Positions 10,800 to 19,563 of a stretch of DNA of 64,000 nucleotides are shown here, one piece after another. The DNA is taken from assembly GCA_947471745.1 (NCBI GenBank), contig CANJKZ010000927.1, forward strand, positions 504,501-568,500, read 5' to 3'. The notes beneath the pieces are model-generated. The model saw only the letters and a program-made list of their open reading frames with translations. It searched no databases and was not told the origin of the DNA. The DNA comes from Closterium sp. Naga37s-1 (Eukaryota > Streptophyta > Zygnematophyceae > Desmidiales > Closteriaceae). Positions within the stretch are counted from its first letter, which is position 1. Every line of letters starts with the position of its first letter. The position numbers were made by a program, and so were the translations under genes.

Positions 10800-13700
10800 A
10801 TGGCTACCCCTAGTGTTCTCGCCTTTGACGCTGAGGGTAGGGCCATTGACTTTGAGGTCTGGGTAGATGACCAGCAGCTGTTCTTACAGTGCGATAGGGC
10901 AGACGGCCTCTCTCTCTTTGACCTCACCTCTGGCACCTCCACTGCCCCTGCTGCTGATGCTGACGCCACTGTTCGCTCCCAGTGGGCCACGCGCGACGCT
11001 GCTGCACGTCTTGCTGTGCATCGCCACCTCCCTACCTCCGAGCGTGCGCACTTTAGTCAGTACAAGAGTGCTCAGACCTTGTACGACGCTGTCGTTGCGC
11101 GCTACTCCTCCCCTGCCACTGCTGCACTGAGCCGTCTCATGCTACCGTACCTCTTTCCTGATCTTACTGCCTTTCCCACAGTCACTGACCTCATTACGCA
11201 CCTCCGCACTAGTGACACTCGCTACCGCGCTGCACTCCCTCCTGACTTCTGCGCCAGGAACCCCCCCCCCATGTACATCACTCTTTACTACATAGTCACT
11301 CGCCTTCCTGACTCCCTTCGCGTAGTCAGGGACCACTTTCTCTCTGTCTGTCCCACCACTCTCACTGTTGACCTCCTCGAGAAGTCCCTCCTAGCGGCCG
11401 AGAAGAGCATCGTCGCTGTAGGGGCCTCTCGTGGTGACCCGCGCACCCCCATCTTTGAGGGGTGTTCCCCCTCCCCCCTTCTGCCCTCTGTTGCCTCTGC
11501 TGCTGCGGCCGACCTCCTTGTTCTTGAGTCGGTCGGTGCGGCGTCTGCCCCTAGCGGGAGACGCCGCTCTGGCAAGGGCAAGGGGGGCAAGGGCGCTGGA
11601 GGAGCGAGCGGGGGCGGTGGAGGTGGAGGTGGCGGCAGTTGGGGGAGTGGGGGTGGCGGTGGGAGTGGAGGTGGGGGTGGAGGGGTCGGTGGCGGCAGTG
11701 GAGGTGGAGGTGGCGGCGGCGGTGGCGGTGGGAGCGGAGGTGGCGGAGGTGGCGGAGGTGGAGGCGGCGGCGGAGGCGGAGGCGGCGGCAGTAGCGGAGG
11801 CGGCGGAGGCGTCGGAGGCGGCGGGGGTGGCGGTGGTGCTGGTCGCGGGTCTTCGCAGAGGAGTGGCTCCGGTGGTGGCTCGCGCCAGCAGCAGCAGCGT
11901 GGTCGTGACACCCTGTCCCCTCAGCAGCTTCGTGAGTGGTACACTGCGCGTCAGCGGGGTGGGGGTTTTGGTCCGTGCTCCTACGTTTTGCGCACTGGCG
12001 ACCGTGCGGGTGAGCAGTGTGGGGGTGCCCACCCCACCCAGCGCTGCTTTGGCCGCCTGACGGACGTGTGGCGTCACCAGTTCCCGGAGGCCTCCGAGAT
12101 CCCTCGCTGGGGCGAGCTGTCTAGGGCGGGTGTTGCCATCTATGATCTTGACTTTGATGCTATTCTCTCTGCCATGTATGCTGTGTCTATTAGTGATGAG
12201 GGTGACTGTTACCGGTGTTTCCCGCCCGATCCGGGCATTGAGACTGCTGCTCTAGGTCCTGGTGAGGCTGCTGCCCTAGGTGCTTGCGACGCTGCTGCTC
12301 TAGGTGCTCGTGTGTCTGCGTCCTCAGGTACTGGTGAGTCTGCGCTCTCAGGTACTGCGTCGGCTTCGGCCTCCCTCACCTTCACCCTTGACTCTGGGGC
12401 GTCTCGCTCCTTCTTTCGGGACCGCACCACACTCACACCGCTGTGTCGACCGGTTGCAGTGTCTCTGGCTGACCCCTCTGGGGGTCCTGTCCTGTCTCGC
12501 TTCTCCACAGTCCTCCCGTGTCCGGCGGCTCCCTCTGGCACCCTGTCTGGTCTCTACCTCCCCTCGTTCTCCACGAACCTGGTGAGTGGTGCTGACCTAC
12601 AGGATGCGGGGGTCCACCAGTTCACTCCTGCACGTCAGAGAGTGACCCACTGTACAGAGGCTGGCACAGGCCGACACCTGGCTACGTTCACCCGTCAGCC
12701 GGGGTCGAGCCTGTACACTCTGACCACTGCGTCTCCTCCAGTTGCTGAGTCTGGTAGGGTAGTTACGTCGGGTCAGGTGTTTGCTGCGGCGTCCAGGTCT
12801 GGTCCTGAGTCTGCCCCCTGTTCGTGTCGTCTCCTGTCTCACGAGACTCTCCTCTGGCACCACCGCCTTGGCCACCCCTCTCTGCTTCGGCTCAGAGGTA
12901 TGGCCTCCCGTCTTCTTGTGTCCGGTCTCCCCCGGTCCCTCCCTCCCCTTCCTCAGGGCCCTGGCCCTGCCTGTGTCCCCTGTGTCGAGGGGCGCCTGCG
13001 TGCTGCCCCTCACTCCTCCCAGTTTCCTCCGACAGAGGCCCCGTTGCAGACACTTCACATGGACGTGTGGGGCCCAGCCCGCGTCCGTGGACAGGGTCAC
13101 GAGCGCTACTTCCTGCTCGTTGTTGACGACTACTCGCGTTACACCACAGTCTTCCCCTTGCGCAGCAAGGGTGATGTCACTGAGGTGCTGATCGACTGGA
13201 TCCGCGCAGCTCGTCTCCAGCTCAGGCAGAGCTTCGGCTCGGACTTTCCTGTTCTGCGTCTGCACTCGGACAGAGGCGGAGAGTTCTCCTCTGGCCTTCT
13301 GCGTGCCTACTGTCGTGCACGGGGCATCCGTCAGACCTTCACGCTTCCGGACTCACCGCAGCAAAATGGGATTGCTGAGCGCCGCATTGGCATGGTCATG
13401 GACGTCGCTCGTACGTCTATGATGCATGCGGCTGCCCCCCATTTTCTGTGGCCGTTTGCGGTGAGGTACGCGGCGCATCAGATCAACCTCCACCCCAGAG
13501 TCTCCAGGCCGGAGACCTCCCCAGCCTTGCTGTGGACGGGGAAGGTTGGCGATGCGTCGGCGTTCCGGGTCTGGGGATCTCGGGCGTTTGTCCGCGACCT
13601 GTCTGCGGACAAACTATCCCCTCGTGCTGCTCCTTGCGTCTTCCTGGGGTTCCCCCCTGACGCGCCTGGGTGGCAGTTTTACCACCCCACCTCTCGCCGT

Positions 13701-16700
13701 GTTCTGTCCTCCCAGGACGTCACGTTTGACGAGTCGGTCCCCTACTACCGCCTCTTCCCCTACCGCACTCCGTCCCTCCCCCCACCCCCACTCTTCCTGG
13801 TACCAGGTCCCCCCCAGGTAGACCCCCTCCCCCCTCAGGGTCCTGCCCCTTCAGGTGTGTCCCAGGTAGACGCAGTCGAGCCTGTCGAGGTCACTGGTGA
13901 CTCTGGTGCTGCTGAGGGTGCTGAGGCTGGGGGTGCTGTACCTGGGGGTGCGGAGCCTAGGGGTGCTGGGCCTGGGGGTGCTACGTCTGGGGGTGCTGAG
14001 CCTAGGGGTGCTGAGCCTGGGGGTGCTGAGCCTAGGGGTGCTGAGCCTGGGGGTGCTGAGCCTGGGGGTGCTGAGCCTAGGGGTGCTGAGCCTGGGGGTG
14101 CTGAGCCTAGGGGTGCTACGTCTGGGGGTGCTGAGCCTAGGGGTGCTACGCATGGGGGTGCTGAGCCTGGAGGTGCTCCGCCTGGAGGTTCTCCGAGTGC
14201 TTCGTCTCGCCGGGAGCCACTTTCTCCACAGGAGCTGCGTGAGTGGTTTGCCCGGCGCTGGAGGCGTGCTGCTGGTGCTGGAGGTCCTTCGACTGCTGAG
14301 GGTGCTGCGGTCGCGGGTCCCAGAGGTGCTCGTCCTGGGTGCACTGGAGCTGGTGCTGCTGAGGGTGCTGGCGCTGAGACTACCGCTGGCAGTCCTACTG
14401 GGGGTGCTCCTGGTGCTGCTGGAGGTTCTGGAGCTACTGGTGGTGCTGCTGGAGCGGGTGCTCCTGCTGAGGGTTCTGGTGCTGTCCCTGCTGCTTCTAG
14501 CGTCGCCGCGCGGCCTCGACCGTACTTCGTGCCACTCCTGCAGCAGGTTCTTGGTCTTCCACCTTCTACTGGTCCTCCTCCTCCCTTAGAGTGTCCACAG
14601 CCTGTCTCGTCCCAGCTACAGTTGCAGCCTACCTCCCCTTTGCCTGCTCCTTCTCCCTACACTGGTCCTACTGGAGGTCTGGCTGAGCGTCGTGAGCCTG
14701 CGTCTCGCCCTACGTCGCCTGTCCGTGCTGCTCGCACTAGTGGTCGCGGTTCGCGTCAGCGTCCTCCTCCTGTCCCTGGCACGCACCGGATGTCTCTGCG
14801 TCCGTCCACTGCTCCTCTGCGTGCCCCTTTGCCTTCTCCTCCTGAGTCCTCTCTTCCTGCTCTTGCCGACCCGGAGTCGGACTCTCTTCGTGCTGCCAGT
14901 CCTACTGTCACGCGTCTCCTTGCTACTGTTGTCACTGACCCTTCTTTCGAGTCTACTGCTGCGTCTGCTCTAGTTACTGAGCTCGTCGACTTTGCTGCTC
15001 GCTGTCGCTTAGACTACGCTGCTAGTCTTGTCGCTGAGTCTGAGTCTGTCTGTCCTCCGTCCGTCGGGGGTGAGTGTGCCCTTGGCACGGACGTCCTTGA
15101 GGACAGGCAGGAGGAGTTCCAGTGTCTGGCAGCTGCCTCACCTCATCTCGTGTCCGTACTACTTACCCCTGAGGGAGACCCGGATGCACTTGACATCCCG
15201 ACTCCGCGCTCTTACGCGGAGGCGATAGAGGGTCCCTACTCCTCTCAGTGGCAGGCAGCTATGGATGCAGAGATGGCTTCCTGGAAGTCCACAGGCACCT
15301 ACGTTGACGCTGTCCCCCCTCCTGGGGCGAACATCGTCAGTGGCATGTGGATCTTCAGGGTGAAGCGGCCGCCGGGTTCTCCGCCTGTCTTCAAGGCGCG
15401 TTACGTGGCTCGTGGCTTCAGTCAGCGGCAGGGAGTTGACTACTTTCAGACCTTCTCCCCCACCCCGAAGATGACCACTCTTCGGGTACTGCTGCACGTT
15501 GCTGCTCACCGTGACTACGAGCTGCACTCTCTTGACTTCAGCACAGCTTTCTTGCAGGGCAGCCTGCACGAGGAGATCTGGCTGCGTCGCCCACCTGGCT
15601 TCACTGGGTCTTTCCCTTCTGGTACCCAGTGGAGTCTCCGGCGTCCAGTCTACGGTCTCCGCCAGGCGCCACGTGAGTGGCACGACACACTGAGGACTAC
15701 ACTTGCGGCTCTTGGGTTTGCTCCTTCTACTGCCGACCCGTCGCTGTTTCTACGCACCGACACCTCTCTGCCGCCGTTCTACATCCTCGTGTACGTCGAC
15801 GACTTGGTCTTTGCCACAGCTGACACTGCTGGACTCGCCTACGTGAAGTCCGAGCTGCAGAAGAGACACACGTGCACAGACCTAGGTGAACTGCGCAGCT
15901 ACCTTGGCTTGCAGATCACCCGGGACAGAGCACGCCGCACCATTACCCTGACTCAGTCACACATGGTGCAGCAGGTCCTTCAGCGCTTCGGCTTCACGTA
16001 CTCCTCGCCTCAGGCCACTCCTCTGTCTACTCGCCACTCGCTCTCAGCTCTGCCTTCGGATGAGTCCGTAGAGTCGAGTGGCCCGTACCCAGAGCTTGTT
16101 GGCTGCCTCATGTACCTGATGACCTGCACACGACCTGACCTTGCATACCCTCTTAGCATTCTGGCACGCTATGTTGCTCCTGGGAGACACAGACCAGAGC
16201 ACATGGCTGCAGCGAAGAGGGTGTTGCGCTACTTGTGCAGTACGTCGGGCATGGGGCTAGTGCTTGGAGGGCGGAGTCCAGTGGTCCTCACTGGGCACGC
16301 GGACGCTTCTTGGGCCGACGACCAGGCTACGCAGCGGTCGTCACAGGGTTACACCTTCAGCCTTGGTTCCGGCTCTGTTTCGTGGCGGGCTACTCGCTCG
16401 TCTTCTGTTCTTGGCTCGAGTTGTGAGGCTGAGATCTACGCCGGGGCCATGGCTGCACAGGAGCTTCGCTGGCTCACCTACCTGCTGACCGACCTTGGAG
16501 AGCCGCCTCGTTCTCCTCCAGTCCTGTACGTAGACAACAAGGCCATGCTGGCCTTGTGTCGAGAGCAGCGACTGGAGCACAGAACAAAGCACATTGCTCT
16601 CCGCTACTTCCTTGCTCGTGAGCTACAGCAACGTGGTCAGTTGCGGCTTGCGTACGTGGCCTCTGAGGCCAACACTGCTGATGTCTTCACCAAGGCACTT

Positions 16701-16775
16701 CCACCTTGTGATCATCAGCGCTTCTGCACTCAGCTGGGTCTTGTGCCCGTCTTGCCTCACTTGCTCTCCTCTTGA
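10800..16775 (+). CDS. Copia gag-pol polyprotein (1991 codons)
   Basis: A single frame carries all copia parts in the canonical order. The N-terminal gag of the UBN2/copia type covers about residues 1-250. A glycine-rich tract of about 90 residues (about 265-355) and a knuckle with spacing C-x13-C-x3-H-x4-C (about 400-430) follow. Next come the aspartic protease with its DSG motif near 530 and the GAG-pre-integrase HHRLGH block near 685. The integrase core spans about 750-880 with the DRGGEF and PQQNG blocks. A Gly/Ala/Glu/Pro linker rich in short repeats (about 1030-1140) leads to reverse transcriptase with YVDDL near 1665 and RNase H from about 1830 to the end. The start codon lies just after the leader array and matches the start of the 58219 copy. 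It acts only for the element's own copying. It looks whole; activity is not shown. Confidence 0.93.
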   Translation: MATPSVLAFDAEGRAIDFEVWVDDQQLFLQCDRADGLSLFDLTSGTSTAPAADADATVRSQWATRDAAARLAVHRHLPTSERAHFSQYKSAQTLYDAVVARYSSPATAALSRLMLPYLFPDLTAFPTVTDLITHLRTSDTRYRAALPPDFCARNPPPMYITLYYIVTRLPDSLRVVRDHFLSVCPTTLTVDLLEKSLLAAEKSIVAVGASRGDPRTPIFEGCSPSPLLPSVASAAAADLLVLESVGAASAPSGRRRSGKGKGGKGAGGASGGGGGGGGGSWGSGGGGGSGGGGGGVGGGSGGGGGGGGGGGSGGGGGGGGGGGGGGGGGGSSGGGGGVGGGGGGGGAGRGSSQRSGSGGGSRQQQQRGRDTLSPQQLREWYTARQRGGGFGPCSYVLRTGDRAGEQCGGAHPTQRCFGRLTDVWRHQFPEASEIPRWGELSRAGVAIYDLDFDAILSAMYAVSISDEGDCYRCFPPDPGIETAALGPGEAAALGACDAAALGARVSASSGTGESALSGTASASASLTFTLDSGASRSFFRDRTTLTPLCRPVAVSLADPSGGPVLSRFSTVLPCPAAPSGTLSGLYLPSFSTNLVSGADLQDAGVHQFTPARQRVTHCTEAGTGRHLATFTRQPGSSLYTLTTASPPVAESGRVVTSGQVFAAASRSGPESAPCSCRLLSHETLLWHHRLGHPSLLRLRGMASRLLVSGLPRSLPPLPQGPGPACVPCVEGRLRAAPHSSQFPPTEAPLQTLHMDVWGPARVRGQGHERYFLLVVDDYSRYTTVFPLRSKGDVTEVLIDWIRAARLQLRQSFGSDFPVLRLHSDRGGEFSSGLLRAYCRARGIRQTFTLPDSPQQNGIAERRIGMVMDVARTSMMHAAAPHFLWPFAVRYAAHQINLHPRVSRPETSPALLWTGKVGDASAFRVWGSRAFVRDLSADKLSPRAAPCVFLGFPPDAPGWQFYHPTSRRVLSSQDVTFDESVPYYRLFPYRTPSLPPPPLFLVPGPPQVDPLPPQGPAPSGVSQVDAVEPVEVTGDSGAAEGAEAGGAVPGGAEPRGAGPGGATSGGAEPRGAEPGGAEPRGAEPGGAEPGGAEPRGAEPGGAEPRGATSGGAEPRGATHGGAEPGGAPPGGSPSASSRREPLSPQELREWFARRWRRAAGAGGPSTAEGAAVAGPRGARPGCTGAGAAEGAGAETTAGSPTGGAPGAAGGSGATGGAAGAGAPAEGSGAVPAASSVAARPRPYFVPLLQQVLGLPPSTGPPPPLECPQPVSSQLQLQPTSPLPAPSPYTGPTGGLAERREPASRPTSPVRAARTSGRGSRQRPPPVPGTHRMSLRPSTAPLRAPLPSPPESSLPALADPESDSLRAASPTVTRLLATVVTDPSFESTAASALVTELVDFAARCRLDYAASLVAESESVCPPSVGGECALGTDVLEDRQEEFQCLAAASPHLVSVLLTPEGDPDALDIPTPRSYAEAIEGPYSSQWQAAMDAEMASWKSTGTYVDAVPPPGANIVSGMWIFRVKRPPGSPPVFKARYVARGFSQRQGVDYFQTFSPTPKMTTLRVLLHVAAHRDYELHSLDFSTAFLQGSLHEEIWLRRPPGFTGSFPSGTQWSLRRPVYGLRQAPREWHDTLRTTLAALGFAPSTADPSLFLRTDTSLPPFYILVYVDDLVFATADTAGLAYVKSELQKRHTCTDLGELRSYLGLQITRDRARRTITLTQSHMVQQVLQRFGFTYSSPQATPLSTRHSLSALPSDESVESSGPYPELVGCLMYLMTCTRPDLAYPLSILARYVAPGRHRPEHMAAAKRVLRYLCSTSGMGLVLGGRSPVVLTGHADASWADDQATQRSSQGYTFSLGSGSVSWRATRSSSVLGSSCEAEIYAGAMAAQELRWLTYLLTDLGEPPRSPPVLYVDNKAMLALCREQRLEHRTKHIALRYFLARELQQRGQLRLAYVASEANTADVFTKALPPCDHQRFCTQLGLVPVLPHLLSS
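13900..14180 (+). repeat. 15-bp in-frame repeat of the integrase to RT linker
   Basis: About 18 units of GGGGGTGCTGAGCCT and variants encode Gly-Gly-Ala-Glu-Pro repeats. The equivalent linkers in sister copies lie near 4700-4935, 28190-28420, 45240-45430 and 62395-62690 and differ in unit order and copy number. Confidence 0.85.
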
Positions 16776-16987
16776 CCTTGCCTGTACTCTCATATATATA
16801 TATACCTGCTCTTGCTTGTCTAGCTTTATATATATGTGTGTACTCTTGCATGTGAACTGGCCGTGTGGCCTTGACCCTGTGCTCGGACTGTGTGGTGACT
16901 TTGTGATCCACCCTGAGCTTGCTTTGCTTTACTTTGCTTGACTGGTCTTGTGACCCCTTGTTCTCCCCCACTTTGCCTATGGGGGTG

Positions 16988-17119
16988 TGTCAGAACATTA
17001 TAGCTTATGCTGTTGTGTAGGCTATAGTGGGGTATCCCATAGGGGGTACAACCAATTAGGGTTTCATGTTTGTACTCACTTCATTTCATAGTTTATTCAT
17101 TCTTGTTCAAATCTTCTCA
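16988..17119 (+). repeat. 3' LTR of the whole copia
   Basis: 132 bp, preceded by a G-rich polypurine end and followed by the CCCCA duplication. Paired GGGGTA boxes at 17029-17034 and 17043-17048. Confidence 0.95.
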
Positions 17120-17124
17120 CCCCA

Positions 17125-17175
17125 TATTGTCTACCCCACTACAGCCTACACAGACTATAGCATATAAGTTTGACA
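17125..17175 (-). repeat. 5' LTR, proximal part, of the minus-strand copia
   Basis: Continues the LTR cut at 9685 and ends TTTGACA on the plus strand, which is TGTCAAA on the element strand. Together with 9611-9685 it gives a 126-bp LTR. The flank is CGAAT; no partner duplication is available because the other end of the element is missing. Confidence 0.82.
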
Positions 17176-17968
17176 CGAATTGCCTTCTACCGAATTCGGG
17201 AAGGACCCGTTCGGGACGTTTCGCGACCCGCGGAACCTTCTAGTAACACCCGGGTCACTGCCTTTGTGTCGAGCCTATATGTAGCCTCGCCTTGTACCCA
17301 GGTGAATCATTCAATAGAATCATCTTTCCTGAACCAGGTCCTTACAGACAGGCCTATTTACCCACGGGTACCAAACGGATCCATTCTTCATAGGAGGAAA
17401 TTCATAGCAGTTCGCAGCAGCAAAGGGAGTCTATTACGTGAAAGCCGGGACCGACCGCATCTGGGTACCAGGGTATACACTGCTACGGGAATTATGGTTA
17501 CAGGAGGCACACGACGGAGTTACCGCGGGGCATTTCAGGGTAGAGAAAACGCGGGAGCAGCTGCAGCGGTATTATTACTGGACCGAAATGTTGACCGACG
17601 TTCAACGAGACGTGGCATCGTGTCCCACTTGCCAGATCATGAAGTCATCACGGAAGCGGCTGGCAGGACAGTTGCAGCCGATACCACCCCCAGAGTGTGC
17701 TTGGCAGCAGGTGACGATGGACTTCGTCACGGGGTTACCGGCCGGAGTGAGTGGGAACTACGCGATCCTGGTCGTCATCGATCGACTGACGAAAATGGCA
17801 CACTTCGCAGCCCGCAAGGAATCAATCACAGCCGAAAAAACAGCACGCCTCTTCATCTCCACCGTCGTTCGGGTGCTATCATCAGCGACCGAGACACGAA
17901 ATTCACCAGCAACTTTTGGCGGAACCTGTGGCAGCAGTTCGGCACGCGACTACAGTTCAGCTCTTCGT

Positions 17969-18106
17969 TGTCAGAGGTCCACTGGTGATCCCCGATTGAT
18001 CCTAGGAAAGGGTTACATGCTCGTTGTCCTGGGGGGTTATGGGCGCACTGACCCGCTACTGAACAAGCCCTTTTATCCCAATGGTCTAGTGGTTGGGATT
18101 CTGACA
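17969..18106 (+). repeat. TRIM left terminal repeat
   Basis: 138 bp with TG...CA ends, directly followed by the TGGTATCAGAGC primer site. Confidence 0.93.
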
Positions 18107-18175
18107 TGGTATCAGAGCGAAGGTCTCGGGTTCGAATCCCAATGTGTGCACTTCGGGCATCCCAGTGCGGGGGGG

Positions 18176-18313
18176 TGTCAGAGGTCCACTGGTGATCCCC
18201 GATTGATCCTAGGGAAGGGTTACAGGCTCGTTGTCCTGGGGGGTTATGGGCGCACTGACCCGCTACTTAACAAGCCATTTTATCCCAATGGTCTAGTAGT
18301 TGGGATTCTGACA
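18176..18313 (+). repeat. TRIM right terminal repeat
   Basis: 138 bp, five differences from the left copy, preceded by a run of G. Confidence 0.93.
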
Positions 18314-19016
18314 TTCGTACCACCCCGAGACCGACGGACAGGCAGAAAGGACAAATCAGACCATGGAATAGCTCTTCCGAGCCACGTGCGACAACCCCAC
18401 CTCCTGGGAACAACAACTGCCACTCATCGAGTTCGCGTGCAACAACTCACCTTCCGCCACGACCCAACAGTCACCATTTTACCTGAACTACGGACAAGAC
18501 CCGACAGTACCCATGACCCCGAATCCCGACAACCCGGTGCCACGAGCACAACAGTTTGCCGAAATTCTACAAGGAGCACGGACCCGGGGAGCAGACGCCA
18601 TTAAAAAATCGAACATCATCGCTAAACGCAACGCCGACTGCCACCGCCGACCTGTCACTTACCAGCCCGACAACCTCGTCTTACTCGACACGTAGAACCT
18701 CCGCCTGCCCATTACCCCAAAACTCCGCCCTCGATATTGTGGTCCATTCCGCATCAGCCACATGATTACACCCGTCACCGCCCACCTCCTCCTCCCCGCT
18801 GACTGGTACGTCAGTCCATCTTTCCACGTCAGCCTGCTTCGCCTCTACGTACCATCCACAAGTCAATTGCCACGCAATCGCCCAGCCAGCATGACACGAC
18901 CACCGACCGAGCCAATCATCACACCCGAGAAAATTATGAGCCACAGAGGTCGTGACCCACGAGGAGCTCGACGGATCGAATTCTTGATCCGCTGGAGAGA
19001 CCGCACACCCACCGAA

Positions 19017-19563
19017 TGTTGTAGAAGACTCTCCTCTAGTTGGCAGGAATTGGGAAATGTTCTAATCAATAGAGCTATGTCTTAGCTTTCCAACGAGCCG
19101 TCAATCACTTCGTTCGCCTAAGAAACGAGTGAGCTATAGGTGGAAACGTGAAGACTATGCTCTAGGAACAAAGATTAGGAGCTCTCTGGAATTTTGTCGA
19201 GTTGTACCATGTACAAGAAGATTCAGGATTTCAGTATATCCATGCAATACAAAGCATACACATTTATATGAACTGCAAAACGTCGAATCGCACATGTAAC
19301 CTCGAACCGCGGTACACTCGAATGTTCGAGTAACATTTCGAAGGGGTGAAATTCGACTCTCGAATTTCACCGAATCGAATTCTTCCCGAGTCTCGATTCT
19401 TCTTGTACTGCCATGTGGCACCGAAGTGCAGGTTCTTCCGAAGTCAATCCCAACTTCTTGGAACCTGCAACACATTCATGAAACTTCAGACTGGCAGCTC
19501 ACTCAACCTTGAGTTGCATTCGGTGGTTGGGGGCAAACCTCCCCCCTCACGCAACCTCCAACA
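19017..19563 (-). repeat. 3' LTR of the long-LTR copia
   Basis: 547 bp. It contains a perfect hairpin with a 12-bp stem (GGTGAAATTCGA, loop CTC, then the complement) at 19345-19371. Confidence 0.94.

Larger units (their letters stand above)
9686..17119 (+). mobile_element. Ty1/copia element, looks whole, nested in a sister LTR
   Basis: The element has 132-bp LTRs (9686-9817 and 16988-17119) starting TGTCAGAAC and ending CTTCTCA, with one difference between them. A perfect 5-bp target duplication CCCCA lies at 9681-9685 and 17120-17124. Parts in order are the 5' LTR, a primer-binding site TGGTATCGAGCAGG, a stem-loop, a GC-rich leader of about 900 bp, one gag-pol frame, a short 3' region with TA repeats, a G-rich polypurine end (CCTATGGGGGTG) and the 3' LTR. 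It looks whole, with no break seen, and is very young by LTR identity. It sits inside the 5' LTR of the minus-strand copia that continues at 17125. Confidence 0.95.
17969..18313 (+). mobile_element. TRIM (miniature LTR element), 345 bp, looks whole
   Basis: Two 138-bp terminal repeats (17969-18106 and 18176-18313), both TGTCAG...CTGACA, flank a 69-bp interior. The interior opens with the classic primer site TGGTATCAGAGC (18107-18118) and closes with a GTGCGGGGGG polypurine run. A perfect 5-bp duplication TTCGT lies at 17964-17968 and 18314-18318. There is no coding capacity, as expected for a terminal-repeat retrotransposon in miniature; movement would depend on proteins of another element. 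Five differences between the terminal repeats indicate a moderate age. It is inserted in the Ty3/gypsy integrase. Confidence 0.93.
17176..19016 (+). mobile_element. Ty3/gypsy fragment: integrase region
   Basis: From about 17300 the plus strand encodes the H2C2 zinc-binding integrase region (ELWLQEAHDGVTAGHF), the CPTCQIMKSSRK block and the integrase core (VTMDFVTGLP, IDRLTKMAHF). After the TRIM interruption come the rest of the integrase and a chromodomain-like tail ([15 protein letters not shown]). The 5' half of the element, including gag and most of RT, is not in the window. The element is a broken fossil with several breaks in addition to three insertions. 17176-17300 is not assignable with confidence. 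The last part of pol and the 3' LTR lie at 24288-24633 and 31602-31726. Confidence 0.88.

Noticed and set aside
11288-11911. Minus-strand poly-Pro protein
   Set aside because: It is antisense to the GGN-rich glycine tract of copia gag.
18107-18150. tRNA-like segment (GGTTCGAATCCC) between the TRIM repeats
   Set aside because: Only a T-arm-like stretch beside a primer-binding site is present; there is no anticodon arm or acceptor pairing, so it is not a tRNA gene.
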